NCBI GenBank assembly: GCA_038251625.1
Contig: JBBSBE010000165.1
Location: 1 to 7,584, forward strand
Direction of reading: 5' to 3'
DNA length: 7,584 bases
Origin: JBBQXK01 sp038251625
Lineage (GTDB): Bacteria > Pseudomonadota > Alphaproteobacteria > Rhodobacterales > Rhodobacteraceae
Shown here: positions 1 to 5,732 of the stretch, piece after piece
How the letters are laid out: each line of letters starts with the position of its first letter
How positions within the stretch are numbered: position 1 is the stretch's first letter
Translations under genes and position numbers: made by a program
Notes under the pieces: model-generated
Told to the model about the DNA's origin: nothing
The model's input: only the letters and a program-made list of their open reading frames with translations
Database searches by the model: none

Positions 1-1524
1 AACGCCAGCTACAACGAGCTGTACAAGGGCGCGGGCGGATCAGACTCCGCCGCACAGATCGAGGCTTTCGATGATACCTGGCACTGGAACGACAGCGCCG
101 AGGCCGCCTTCGGCGACGTGATGCGCGGGGGGAACGCGGCGGCCAGCACGATGCTGCGCGCGATGCGGTCCTTCCTCGGCGACAATGACATGATGGCCTA
201 TCTCGCCATGATGGCGGTGCGGCTTCTGGAATTGCACCGGGTGCTGAAGCCGACGGGGAGCCTGTATCTGCACTGCGACCCGACGGCGAGCCATTATCTG
301 AAGATCTTGCTGGATGCGGTGTTTGGTGCGAGGCGCTTTGGAGCGGAAATTATTTGGAAGCGGACTTCGGCACATAGCGATGCAGGCCAAGGCCGGAGAT
401 TGCTTGGCTATCAGCACGACACCATATTCCAATACATGAAAACTGAAGACTATCAATGGAATACTCAGTATCATCAATATGACGAAAGTTACGAAGAGAA
501 GTTTTACAAGTTTGTCGAACCTGAAACTGGGCGACGGTTCGGATCCTTTGATATTACGGCGCCTGGAGGATCTGATCCAAAGAAACGTAACCCGCACTAT
601 GAATTTCTGGGGGTCACTAGGTATTGGCGTTTCTCTCAAGAACGTATGGAGCGCATGTATTCCGAAGGAAAAATATTTCAGGCGAAACCGGGCGCTGTGC
701 CTCGGCAGAAGCGATATCTTGACGAGATGCCGGGCACGCCTTTGCAAGATATCTGGACGGATATTCAGCCATTAAACGCAAAGGCCAAAGAACGCCTCGG
801 CTACCCCACCCAGAAACCCGTGGCTCTCCTCGAACGCATCCTCAACGCCTCCTCCAACCCCGGCGACACCGTGCTGGATCCCTTCTGCGGCTGCGGCACC
901 ACCGTCCATGCCGCGCAGAAACTCGGGCGCCAATGGATCGGCATCGACGTGACCCACCTCGCCATCGGCCTGATCGAAAAGCGCCTGCGCGATGCCTTCG
1001 AAGGCGTCCAGTTCACCACCCACGGCGTGCCGCAAGACCTTGACGGCGCGCGCGACCTTGCGGCGCGGGGCAAGTACCACGAGTTCGAGAAATGGGCGCT
1101 TTCCCTCATTGCCGCCCAACCCGGCAACCTCTCGAAGAAGGGCGCCGACAAGGGCATCGACGGCAACCTCTGGTTCGGCGCCAGATCCGAAGGGCGCGGC
1201 ATCGTCAGCGTCAAGGCGGGCGATAACGTGGGGGTCGGCATGATCCGCGACCTGCGCGGCGTGATCGAACGTGAAGGCGCCGCCATCGGGGTGTTCCTGA
1301 CCCTGACCGAACCCTCGCGCCCGATGATCACCGAGGCCGCGGGGGCCGGCCTCTATGCCGCGCCGGGGCTCGAGGGGTCGGTGCCGCGCATCCAGATCGT
1401 CACCATCGAACAGGCGATTGCCCTGCGCGACCGGGCCGTCCGCCTGCCCGCCCTGCGGCAGGACAGCTTCAAGCGCGCCGCGCGCGAGGTCGACACCCGC
1501 GCCCAGGGCGCGCTCGACCTCTAG
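1..1524 (+). CDS. Beta-class site-specific DNA methyltransferase with C-terminal PD-(D/E)XK-like domain (5' partial)
   Basis: The reading frame is open from base 1, so the true start lies upstream; 507 residues are visible. The first residues, NASYNELYKG, match the sequence that normally follows the catalytic DPPF/Y motif in N6-adenine/N4-cytosine methylases, so motif IV is just off the window. Next come GSLYLHCDPTASHYLK (codons from about 259), a target-recognition region (about 340-780), motif X-like YPTQKP (802-819) and the SAM-binding DPFCGCGTT (877-903). Catalytic motif before SAM motif is the beta-class order. From about 1072 a second domain begins (KYHEFEKWAL), with GADKGIDG (1141-1164) and VSVKAG (1204-1221). 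This resembles the D...xVK active site of Mrr-like PD-(D/E)XK nucleases, but Ser replaces the usual Gln/Glu. This C-terminal domain is known on many methylases of this family; whether it cuts DNA is unknown. The recognition sequence cannot be read. The gene ends 31 bases from the convergent MT-A70 gene. Confidence 0.92.
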   Translation, partial: NASYNELYKGAGGSDSAAQIEAFDDTWHWNDSAEAAFGDVMRGGNAAASTMLRAMRSFLGDNDMMAYLAMMAVRLLELHRVLKPTGSLYLHCDPTASHYLKILLDAVFGARRFGAEIIWKRTSAHSDAGQGRRLLGYQHDTIFQYMKTEDYQWNTQYHQYDESYEEKFYKFVEPETGRRFGSFDITAPGGSDPKKRNPHYEFLGVTRYWRFSQERMERMYSEGKIFQAKPGAVPRQKRYLDEMPGTPLQDIWTDIQPLNAKAKERLGYPTQKPVALLERILNASSNPGDTVLDPFCGCGTTVHAAQKLGRQWIGIDVTHLAIGLIEKRLRDAFEGVQFTTHGVPQDLDGARDLAARGKYHEFEKWALSLIAAQPGNLSKKGADKGIDGNLWFGARSEGRGIVSVKAGDNVGVGMIRDLRGVIEREGAAIGVFLTLTEPSRPMITEAAGAGLYAAPGLEGSVPRIQIVTIEQAIALRDRAVRLPALRQDSFKRAAREVDTRAQGALDL

Positions 1525-1555
1525 ACCGGGCTTCCGCGCGCCACCCCCGCCCGCC

Positions 1556-2203
1556 CTACTTCGACTGCGCCTTGAACGGCACCACCTTCGCCTGCGAATG
1601 GTTGGCATAGGTGTCCCATGTCGGCGTGTAGTCGTCCGACTGGTTGCCCCAGACCGTCCAGCCCACCCGCGGGCCCCGGGCAAACATCTCCAACCGCGGC
1701 CCGCCCGAGCAGCCTTCGATCAGCGCGTATTGCTCGTCCGGCTTGCGGCTGTGCTCGCGCTTTTGCGACGAGATGATGTTTTCCTGCGTCCGCCCCAACT
1801 GCATCGTGCGCGCATTCTTGCCCCGCACGCCGAACAGCAGCACCTCCGTCACGTTGCGGAAATAGAACCCCACGCCGCGCCGGTCCGGCCCGCCGTCCTT
1901 GCGGATCTTGTACCAGATGATGTTGCTCTTGTAGGAAAACCCCCAGTTTTCCATCACCCGCAGCCCCTCGGGCAACAGCGCGTTCGGCACCCAGAGGTAA
2001 AGATGCGCCGTGTCGGCCACGATCGCCTCGACCGGCAGGTCGCAGATCTCGCGCAAGGTCATCGTGGGGTAGCGTGACAGCCGCTTGTGCTCGGGCGCCA
2101 TCTTGCCGGTGCGGTTCTGGAACTGCCACGGCGGATCGGCAAGGATGGTCTTGAACCGGGTCTTGCCCGCCTTTGCCAGCAGATCGTCAGCCGCGCTTGT
2201 CAT
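1556..2203 (-). CDS. MT-A70 family adenine-specific DNA methyltransferase
   Basis: A 215-residue protein with the MT-A70 signature. FKTILADPPWQF holds the catalytic DPPW at residues 23-26, and TAHLYLWVPNALLPEGL (65-81) is a typical core strand. FYFRNVTEVLLFGVRG (113-128), HSRKPDEQYALIE (151-163) and LEMFARGPRVGWTVWGNQ (171-188) complete the Rossmann core. The family transfers methyl from SAM to the N6 of adenine in DNA or RNA; in phages and bacteria many members are DNA methylases. Its ATG (2203-2201) overlaps the TGA of the upstream nuclease gene as ATGA. A strong GGAGGA lies 6 bases upstream, inside the nuclease gene, so the two are probably translationally coupled. The context suggests it protects host DNA from the BglII-type enzyme, with a GATC-containing target as inference. 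Length is normal for the short bacterial form. Confidence 0.9.
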   Translation of the reverse strand: MTSAADDLLAKAGKTRFKTILADPPWQFQNRTGKMAPEHKRLSRYPTMTLREICDLPVEAIVADTAHLYLWVPNALLPEGLRVMENWGFSYKSNIIWYKIRKDGGPDRRGVGFYFRNVTEVLLFGVRGKNARTMQLGRTQENIISSQKREHSRKPDEQYALIEGCSGGPRLEMFARGPRVGWTVWGNQSDDYTPTWDTYANHSQAKVVPFKAQSK

Positions 2204-2793
2204 GCGTCATCCTCCACATAAAGCGCGCCCGTGATGCCGAAGACCAGAAGCGGGCACCCCGCGCCGCCGCCGCCTTCGATCCGGGGGATCAGCTTTGACA
2301 TGTGCGTCGTCGAATTGCCATAGGAGGTTCCCCGGCCAAGCCCGTTGAAGATGTCCTGCAACGCATCCGCCCGCGTCAGGATGATCCCCACACTGACAGC
2401 GCGCAGGTCGAAAAGCAGCCGGAAATTGTTCAGATCCCGGTCGTAGAACGGATCCTTGTTGTTCCACTCGATCTCCAGCGCCACGCGGTTCTTGAAGCAG
2501 TCGATCTTGTGGGTGGGTGAATCGAGCCGCACCCCGTCCACCTCGATCGCCGTCTGGAACTGCTTTTCCACCCAGCCGCGCCGCCCCAGAAACCCGTCGA
2601 CATGGGCAGACAGCTTGGACTTGTTCCCCCCGCCCGCGCTGATCCAGGACCGCCGCAGCCGGAACTGGTGCAGAAGGTCCATCACATCCCGCCACTCGTC
2701 CGGAAAATCCTGGCTCAGGATCGCGCTGGCATGCCGCCACTCGCGGCACTCGTACCGCGCCCGGATGAACTCTGGCAGCCGCTCCATCAACAT
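2200..2793 (-). CDS. BglII/BstYI-family type II restriction endonuclease
   Basis: A 197-residue protein. SPTHKIDCFKNRVALEIEWN contains Asp98 and Glu107, followed by Glu109. BglII uses Asp84, Glu93 and Gln95, so the D-(9)-E-x-(E/Q) spacing is identical, with Glu in place of Gln at the third position. Other family-like blocks are KDPFYDRDLNNFRLLFDL (113-130), VSVGIILTRADALQDIF (133-149), GTSYGNSTTHMSKLIPRIEG (155-174) and a C-terminal CPLLVFGI. Known family members cut AGATCT (BglII) or RGATCY (BstYI); this one's target is unknown but likely GATC-centred. The ATG at 2793 is supported by AGAGGA 8 bases upstream and an in-frame stop at 2823-2821. It is the first gene of a two-gene operon with the MT-A70 methylase. 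Confidence 0.88.
   Translation of the reverse strand: MLMERLPEFIRARYECREWRHASAILSQDFPDEWRDVMDLLHQFRLRRSWISAGGGNKSKLSAHVDGFLGRRGWVEKQFQTAIEVDGVRLDSPTHKIDCFKNRVALEIEWNNKDPFYDRDLNNFRLLFDLRAVSVGIILTRADALQDIFNGLGRGTSYGNSTTHMSKLIPRIEGGGGAGCPLLVFGITGALYVEDDA
2210..2215 (-). promoter_or_regulatory. Ribosome binding site of the MT-A70 gene inside the nuclease gene
   Basis: GGAGGA on the minus strand lies 6 bases before the ATG at 2203, within the last codons of the endonuclease gene. Together with the ATGA overlap it fixes the methylase start and implies that methylase translation follows nuclease translation. Confidence 0.6.
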
Positions 2794-2941
2794 CTGGTGG
2801 GTCCTCTGGGTCAGACCACACTAGATAACCCCGCGCACCGCCGCAAGCACCGCCCACCACCATGGCCACCCGCTTGGCAAGACGCACCGAGGCACGAAAG
2901 GACACCCCGAAACGTAGGGTGGGTGCACCCACCCTACCCGC
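2794..2941. other. Intergenic gap upstream of the restriction operon
   Basis: 148 bases between the stop of the membrane-protein frame and the nuclease start. It must contain the restriction operon's promoter unless transcription reads through from the LRR region. The only AT-rich patch is near 2821-2827 (TTATCTAG on the minus strand), a possible -10 element; no convincing -35 is seen at the right distance. The left-reading frames here are spurious. The end next to 2942 holds the palindrome listed separately. Confidence 0.4.
2914..2937. repeat. Perfect 24-bp GC-rich palindrome, REP-like
   Basis: The two 12-base arms, GTAGGGTGGGTG and CACCCACCCTAC, are exact reverse complements with no spacer. 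The core resembles the GTAGGGTGGGT... repeats scattered in intergenic regions of many bacteria (established in general; this copy's genomic number is unknown). It starts 4 bases past the stop codon of the 2942-3340 frame, so as RNA it would form a strong hairpin at the 3' end of that transcript. There is no T-run, so it is not a classical intrinsic terminator. Confidence 0.8.
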
Positions 2942-3340
2942 TCAGTCGTCGTCTTCATCCTTCGCGGGCCGCACCGCCCGCACCCACGGCCGCAACACCG
3001 CGATCTCTGGCACCTGCGACATGACCGCATGGAACCAGACAGCAACTGCCCCCCCGTAAGAGGCCGCCACCTGAGACAGCACCCCCCAGTTGGCGATGAC
3101 AAAATCGAAGGTGGTCCTCAGGTGCGGCTGAATCACACCAGCGGCAAGGCTCTGCCCCACGCCGTAGATACCCACAGCGGCCAATGCGCCGATCCTCCAG
3201 ATCAGGTTGCGATGCAGCGGCGCTTGCACCGCATCCCGCACCGCCCGGTCGATTTCACCCATCAGCCGGGTTTCCATCCCGCGCAGATGTGGGCCCATCG
3301 CATCGGGGTCGTGCCCGAAAGGTCGAGCGTTCTTAACCAC
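2942..3340 (-). CDS. Small two-helix membrane protein, or C-terminal part of the LRR gene
   Basis: A 132-residue frame from GTG (3340-3338) with purine-rich GAAGGGG 5 bases upstream; an ATG at 3298 is an alternative with no clear ribosome binding site. After a charged N-terminus (METRLMGEIDRAVRDAV, residues 22-38) come two hydrophobic stretches, about 46-70 (NLIWRIGALAAVGIYGVGQS...) and about 82-107 (ending AVAVWFHAVM). The tail is highly acidic, KDEDDD. No known family is recognised. The first 79 bases overlap the 3' end of the LRR frame. Codons before about 3310 (GTT, GCT, CGA, CCT) look unlike coding use in this frame, while those after look genuine. It may therefore be the displaced membrane anchor of the LRR protein: one added C in the C4 run at 3305-3308 would join them. 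It sits in the same frame as the ATG at 3889. Confidence 0.55.
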   Translation of the reverse strand: MVKNARPFGHDPDAMGPHLRGMETRLMGEIDRAVRDAVQAPLHRNLIWRIGALAAVGIYGVGQSLAAGVIQPHLRTTFDFVIANWGVLSQVAASYGGAVAVWFHAVMSQVPEIAVLRPWVRAVRPAKDEDDD

Positions 3341-3889
3341 ACGCGCCCCTTCAACTGCACGATGTCGGTCACGCCTGTGCCCGAAAGGTGAAGGTCCGTC
3401 AGAACCCGTAACTCTGCCAAGGCAGACAAGTCCGTAACGCCGGTGCGCGAGAACGCAAGACGCTGCATTCCCAGAATTCCTGCGATTGCAGAAAGGTTGG
3501 TCACGTCGGTGTCTGAAAGATTGAGCCGCGCTGACCCCAGCAGACCCGTCAAAGGCGCAAGGTCGGTCACGCCGGTACCCGCAAACTCTAGTCTGGCCAT
3601 CGCCGAAAGCCCGGCTACGGGCGAAAGATCGGTCACTCGTGTGCCAGAGAAAACGAGTTGCACGAGGTCCAAGAGCCCAGCCACCGGCGAAAGGTCCCCA
3701 ATGCCCGTATCCGAAAGGTAAAGGTCCATCAGGCCCGACAACCCGGCAATCTCCGGCGGCAGCCGGTCCAATGCCCGGAAGATCGGGTTGCCAGTTGCAG
3801 ACGGGGTCAGGTCAAGCGCCCGCCCCCTCCGCCTTCACCATCGTGATGGCGGCTTCGGCGGCGGCATAGGCGCGGTCTGCGTCGGTCAT
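3262..3889 (-). pseudogene. Leucine-rich-repeat protein gene, frame-disrupted
   Basis: The long open piece (3262-3834; first usable start is TTG at 3771) encodes six complete 22-residue leucine-rich repeats. The consensus is L..L..L.LSGTGVTDLSPLAG, with a partial seventh ending LDLSGT at about 3310. Upstream in the same frame the protein continues as ALDLTPSATGNPIFRALDRLPPEIAGL, a plausible N-terminal cap, but no ATG precedes it before a stop at 3835-3837. In the neighbouring frame an ATG at 3889 with a strong ribosome binding site gives MTDADRAYAAAEAAITMVKA and then stops. Removing one G from the G5 run (3823-3827) fuses the two pieces. LRR domains bind proteins; no target can be inferred and there is no signal peptide. 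The repeat body could still be expressed from TTG. A homopolymer sequence error is an equally good explanation. Confidence 0.65.
3310..3741 (-). repeat. Tandem 66-bp repeats encoding 22-residue LRR units
   Basis: Six complete 66-base units (3346-3741) and a partial seventh. On the + strand the landmark GGTCAC recurs at 3367, 3499, 3565 and 3631, with a diverged equivalent near 3433, exactly in 66-base register. Units have diverged in sequence but keep length, so the repeat is protein-driven and not a recent DNA expansion. Confidence 0.85.
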
Positions 3890-3894
3890 GGCGG

Positions 3895-3900
3895 CCTCCC
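3895..3900 (-). promoter_or_regulatory. Ribosome binding site for the LRR gene's original start
   Basis: GGGAGG on the minus strand sits 5 bases before the ATG at 3889. It is the best ribosome binding site in the region. It supports the view that the LRR gene originally began at 3889 and was later shifted out of frame. Confidence 0.5.
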
Positions 3901-3980
3901 CTGCCCGGCATTTGGGCCAAAGACAGCGGCGGATTCGAGGTTTGCGGCTGGTTCGTGTTCGTTAACGCCCCGCGCGGCCT

Positions 3981-3999
3981 GTCGGTACAGATAACCGAC
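3981..3999. repeat. Short stem-loop downstream of the MttB gene
   Basis: GTCGGT at 3981-3986 and ACCGAC at 3994-3999 pair perfectly around a 7-base loop. It lies 67 bases beyond the MttB stop. There is no U-rich tail on either strand, so it is at most a weak or factor-dependent terminator. Confidence 0.3.
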
Positions 4000-4026
4000 G
4001 CGAACCCGACGGGAAACCGACGCCCG
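3994..4026. repeat. Three 11-bp direct repeats (CCGACG core)
   Basis: CCGACG occurs at 3995, 4006 and 4017, each 11 bases apart, within units aCCGACGcgaa, cCCGACGggaa and aCCGACGcccg. The first unit overlaps the right arm of the stem-loop. It lies about 105-140 bases upstream of the LRR gene's ATG, between it and the MttB stop. Function unknown. Confidence 0.45.
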
Positions 4027-4065
4027 CGGGACGCCCCTCAGGGCACGCTTCCGCGCGCCGCCCGG

Positions 4066-5619
4066 TCAGAAATCGGTGGGCGCGCCACCCTCCTGCTTGC
4101 GCCTGGCGACAAAGGCGGTCAGCTCTTCCAGCGCCGTGTGATCCATCGGCGGCGGCTCGAATTCCGCCAGGATCGCCTTGTAGATCCGGTGCGCGCGTTC
4201 CGGCGTCCAGTGGCTGCCATCCGCTTGCCACGCCTCATAATTCCGCCAGTCGCTGACGAAGGGCGCATAAAAGGCGGTCTGGTAGCGGTCCTGTGTGTGC
4301 TGGACGCCGAAATAATGCCCTCCGGCGCCGACTTCCTTGATTGCGTCAAACGCGATGTCATCCTCGGTGGTGGCGAAGGTGGCCTCTTCGAAATAGCGCT
4401 GGATCATCTGCAACACCTCGCAATCCATCACGAATTTCTCGGGCGATGCAATCAGCCCGCCCTCCAGCCACCCGGCGGCGTGGTAGAGCATGTTGGTCCC
4501 CGACTGCACCCCCGCCCAAAGGGAATTGCACGTCTCCCACATGGCCTGCCCGTCAGGCACATTGGCCGCGCAAACGCCCGAGGATCGCAGGGGAAGCCGG
4601 TAAAGCCGCGCGAGCTGCCCCGTCATCTGCGTGGCCCGCATATATTCGGGCGTGCCAAAGGCAGGCGCGCCCGATTTCATGTCGACGTTCGAGGTGAAGG
4701 TGCCGATGGCAACCGGGCACCCGGGCTTGATGAGTTGCAAAAGCGCAATGGCAGCAAGGGCTTCCGCGATCGACAGCGCCACAGCCCCCGCCATGGTGAC
4801 AGGCGCCATGGCCCCCGCCAGGGTGAAGGGCGTCACCACCACGGGCTGCCCCCGGCGGGCCAGCCGCATTGCGCCATCCAGCATCGGATAGTCGTGCTTC
4901 AGCGGGGATACCGAATTGATGTTCGTATACATTCGCGGTTTCGCGTCAAACTCGGAATGCGAAAGCCCGCCCGCGATGCGCACCATCTCCATCACGTCTT
5001 CCACCCGTTCGGCGCCAAGACTGTAGGCGTGGCAGACCTTGTCTGTCAGCACGAGCTTTTCGTAGACGCAGTCAAGATGGCGAACGCTGGCGTGCACATC
5101 CACCGGCTCCACCGGATAGCCACCGGCCACATGGATGCAGTTAAAGTACTGCGTAAGCTTGAGGAATTCCTTGAACGTGGCAAAATCGCCGGATCGTTTG
5201 CCGCGTTCCAGATCCCAGGCGTTGGGCGGGGAAGAGACGTTGACAAAGATCATGTGCTTGCCGCCCATCACGATCTCGCGGTCGGGATTGCGCGGGGTGA
5301 TGGTAAAGCTGTCGGGGGCCTTGGCCACCATCTCCATCACGAAATCCTCGTCCATCCGCACGTTCGTGCCGTTCACGAGGCAGCCTGCGGCCTTGAGGAT
5401 ATCCACCGCCTCGGGGTTCAGGAATTCGATCCCGATTTCCTTGAGGATGCGCATCGCGCCCTTGTGGATGCGCTGCACGCCGTCGGCATCCAAGGGTTCT
5501 GTGGGGCGGTCGGGGTTGACGGGGATGCGCCACGGCATCTGGTCGATGGCCGCGGATCCTGCCCGTGTCTTGTTGCCCGCCCGGCCACCGGCGCGCTTCC
5601 TGCGCTGTACGTCGTCCAT
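4066..5619 (-). CDS. MttB-family (non-pyrrolysine) trimethylamine methyltransferase-like protein
   Basis: A 517-residue protein of the MttB superfamily (COG5598). These are TIM-barrel enzymes that move a methyl group from a quaternary or tertiary amine to a corrinoid protein. Archaeal MttB uses pyrrolysine encoded by in-frame UAG. This copy has no internal UAG and belongs to the non-Pyl group, of which Desulfitobacterium MtgB acts on glycine betaine. Family-like features are RIHKGAMRILKEIGIEFLNP near the N-terminus, QPVVVTPFTLAGAMAPVT in the barrel, and the late GAGGHYFGVQHT (His about residue 435). The end also fits, with YKAILAEFEPP and TAFVARRK. The N-terminus is basic (RRKRAGGRAGNK). The ATG at 5619 is chosen because AGGAGG lies 9 bases upstream; the ATG at 5697 would add 26 residues unlike the family. 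No corrinoid protein or reactivase gene is in the window, so the substrate and methyl acceptor are unknown. Confidence 0.9.
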   Translation of the reverse strand: MDDVQRRKRAGGRAGNKTRAGSAAIDQMPWRIPVNPDRPTEPLDADGVQRIHKGAMRILKEIGIEFLNPEAVDILKAAGCLVNGTNVRMDEDFVMEMVAKAPDSFTITPRNPDREIVMGGKHMIFVNVSSPPNAWDLERGKRSGDFATFKEFLKLTQYFNCIHVAGGYPVEPVDVHASVRHLDCVYEKLVLTDKVCHAYSLGAERVEDVMEMVRIAGGLSHSEFDAKPRMYTNINSVSPLKHDYPMLDGAMRLARRGQPVVVTPFTLAGAMAPVTMAGAVALSIAEALAAIALLQLIKPGCPVAIGTFTSNVDMKSGAPAFGTPEYMRATQMTGQLARLYRLPLRSSGVCAANVPDGQAMWETCNSLWAGVQSGTNMLYHAAGWLEGGLIASPEKFVMDCEVLQMIQRYFEEATFATTEDDIAFDAIKEVGAGGHYFGVQHTQDRYQTAFYAPFVSDWRNYEAWQADGSHWTPERAHRIYKAILAEFEPPPMDHTALEELTAFVARRKQEGGAPTDF

Positions 5620-5628
5620 TGCGGCATG

Positions 5629-5634
5629 CCTCCT
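5629..5634 (-). promoter_or_regulatory. Ribosome binding site fixing the MttB start
   Basis: AGGAGG on the minus strand lies 9 bases before the ATG at 5619. A nearer ATG at 5627 is out of frame. This site rules against the longer frame beginning at 5697. Confidence 0.6.
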
Positions 5635-5732
5635 CTGCGCGGCGCGCGTGCGCCCCCGGGTCGCAGGATGGCGCAGAGCGGGCGAAGTTGCGCGCATTTC
5701 CCGACAGCCTGGCGTCGCTTTCAGGCGATGGT

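Noticed and set aside
1525..1555. Bidirectional terminator between the convergent genes
   Set aside because: Only a 5-base CGGGC/GCCCG pairing with a long loop and no T-run is present.
772..1683. A 303-codon minus-strand frame opposite the first methylase
   Set aside because: The product is repetitive in Gly, Ala and Arg, and the opposite strand carries unmistakable methylase motifs.
541..2049. Avoidance of the predicted RGATCY/AGATCT target
   Set aside because: Sites are present: GGATCC at 541 and 876, GGATCT at 568, and AGATCT at 2044 inside the methylase gene itself. No avoidance is visible in this short window.
3310..3741. 66-bp periodicity as a CRISPR-like array
   Set aside because: The whole unit is coding, diverged, with no constant repeat and variable spacer; it is explained by 22-residue LRRs.
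3823..3827. Programmed ribosomal frameshift in the LRR gene
   Set aside because: G5 is short, with no slippery heptamer or convincing downstream structure; an indel is simpler.
5620..5697. Longer MttB start at 5697
   Set aside because: The extra 26 residues are Arg/Ala-rich without family likeness, and AGGAGG 9 bases before 5619 marks the real start.
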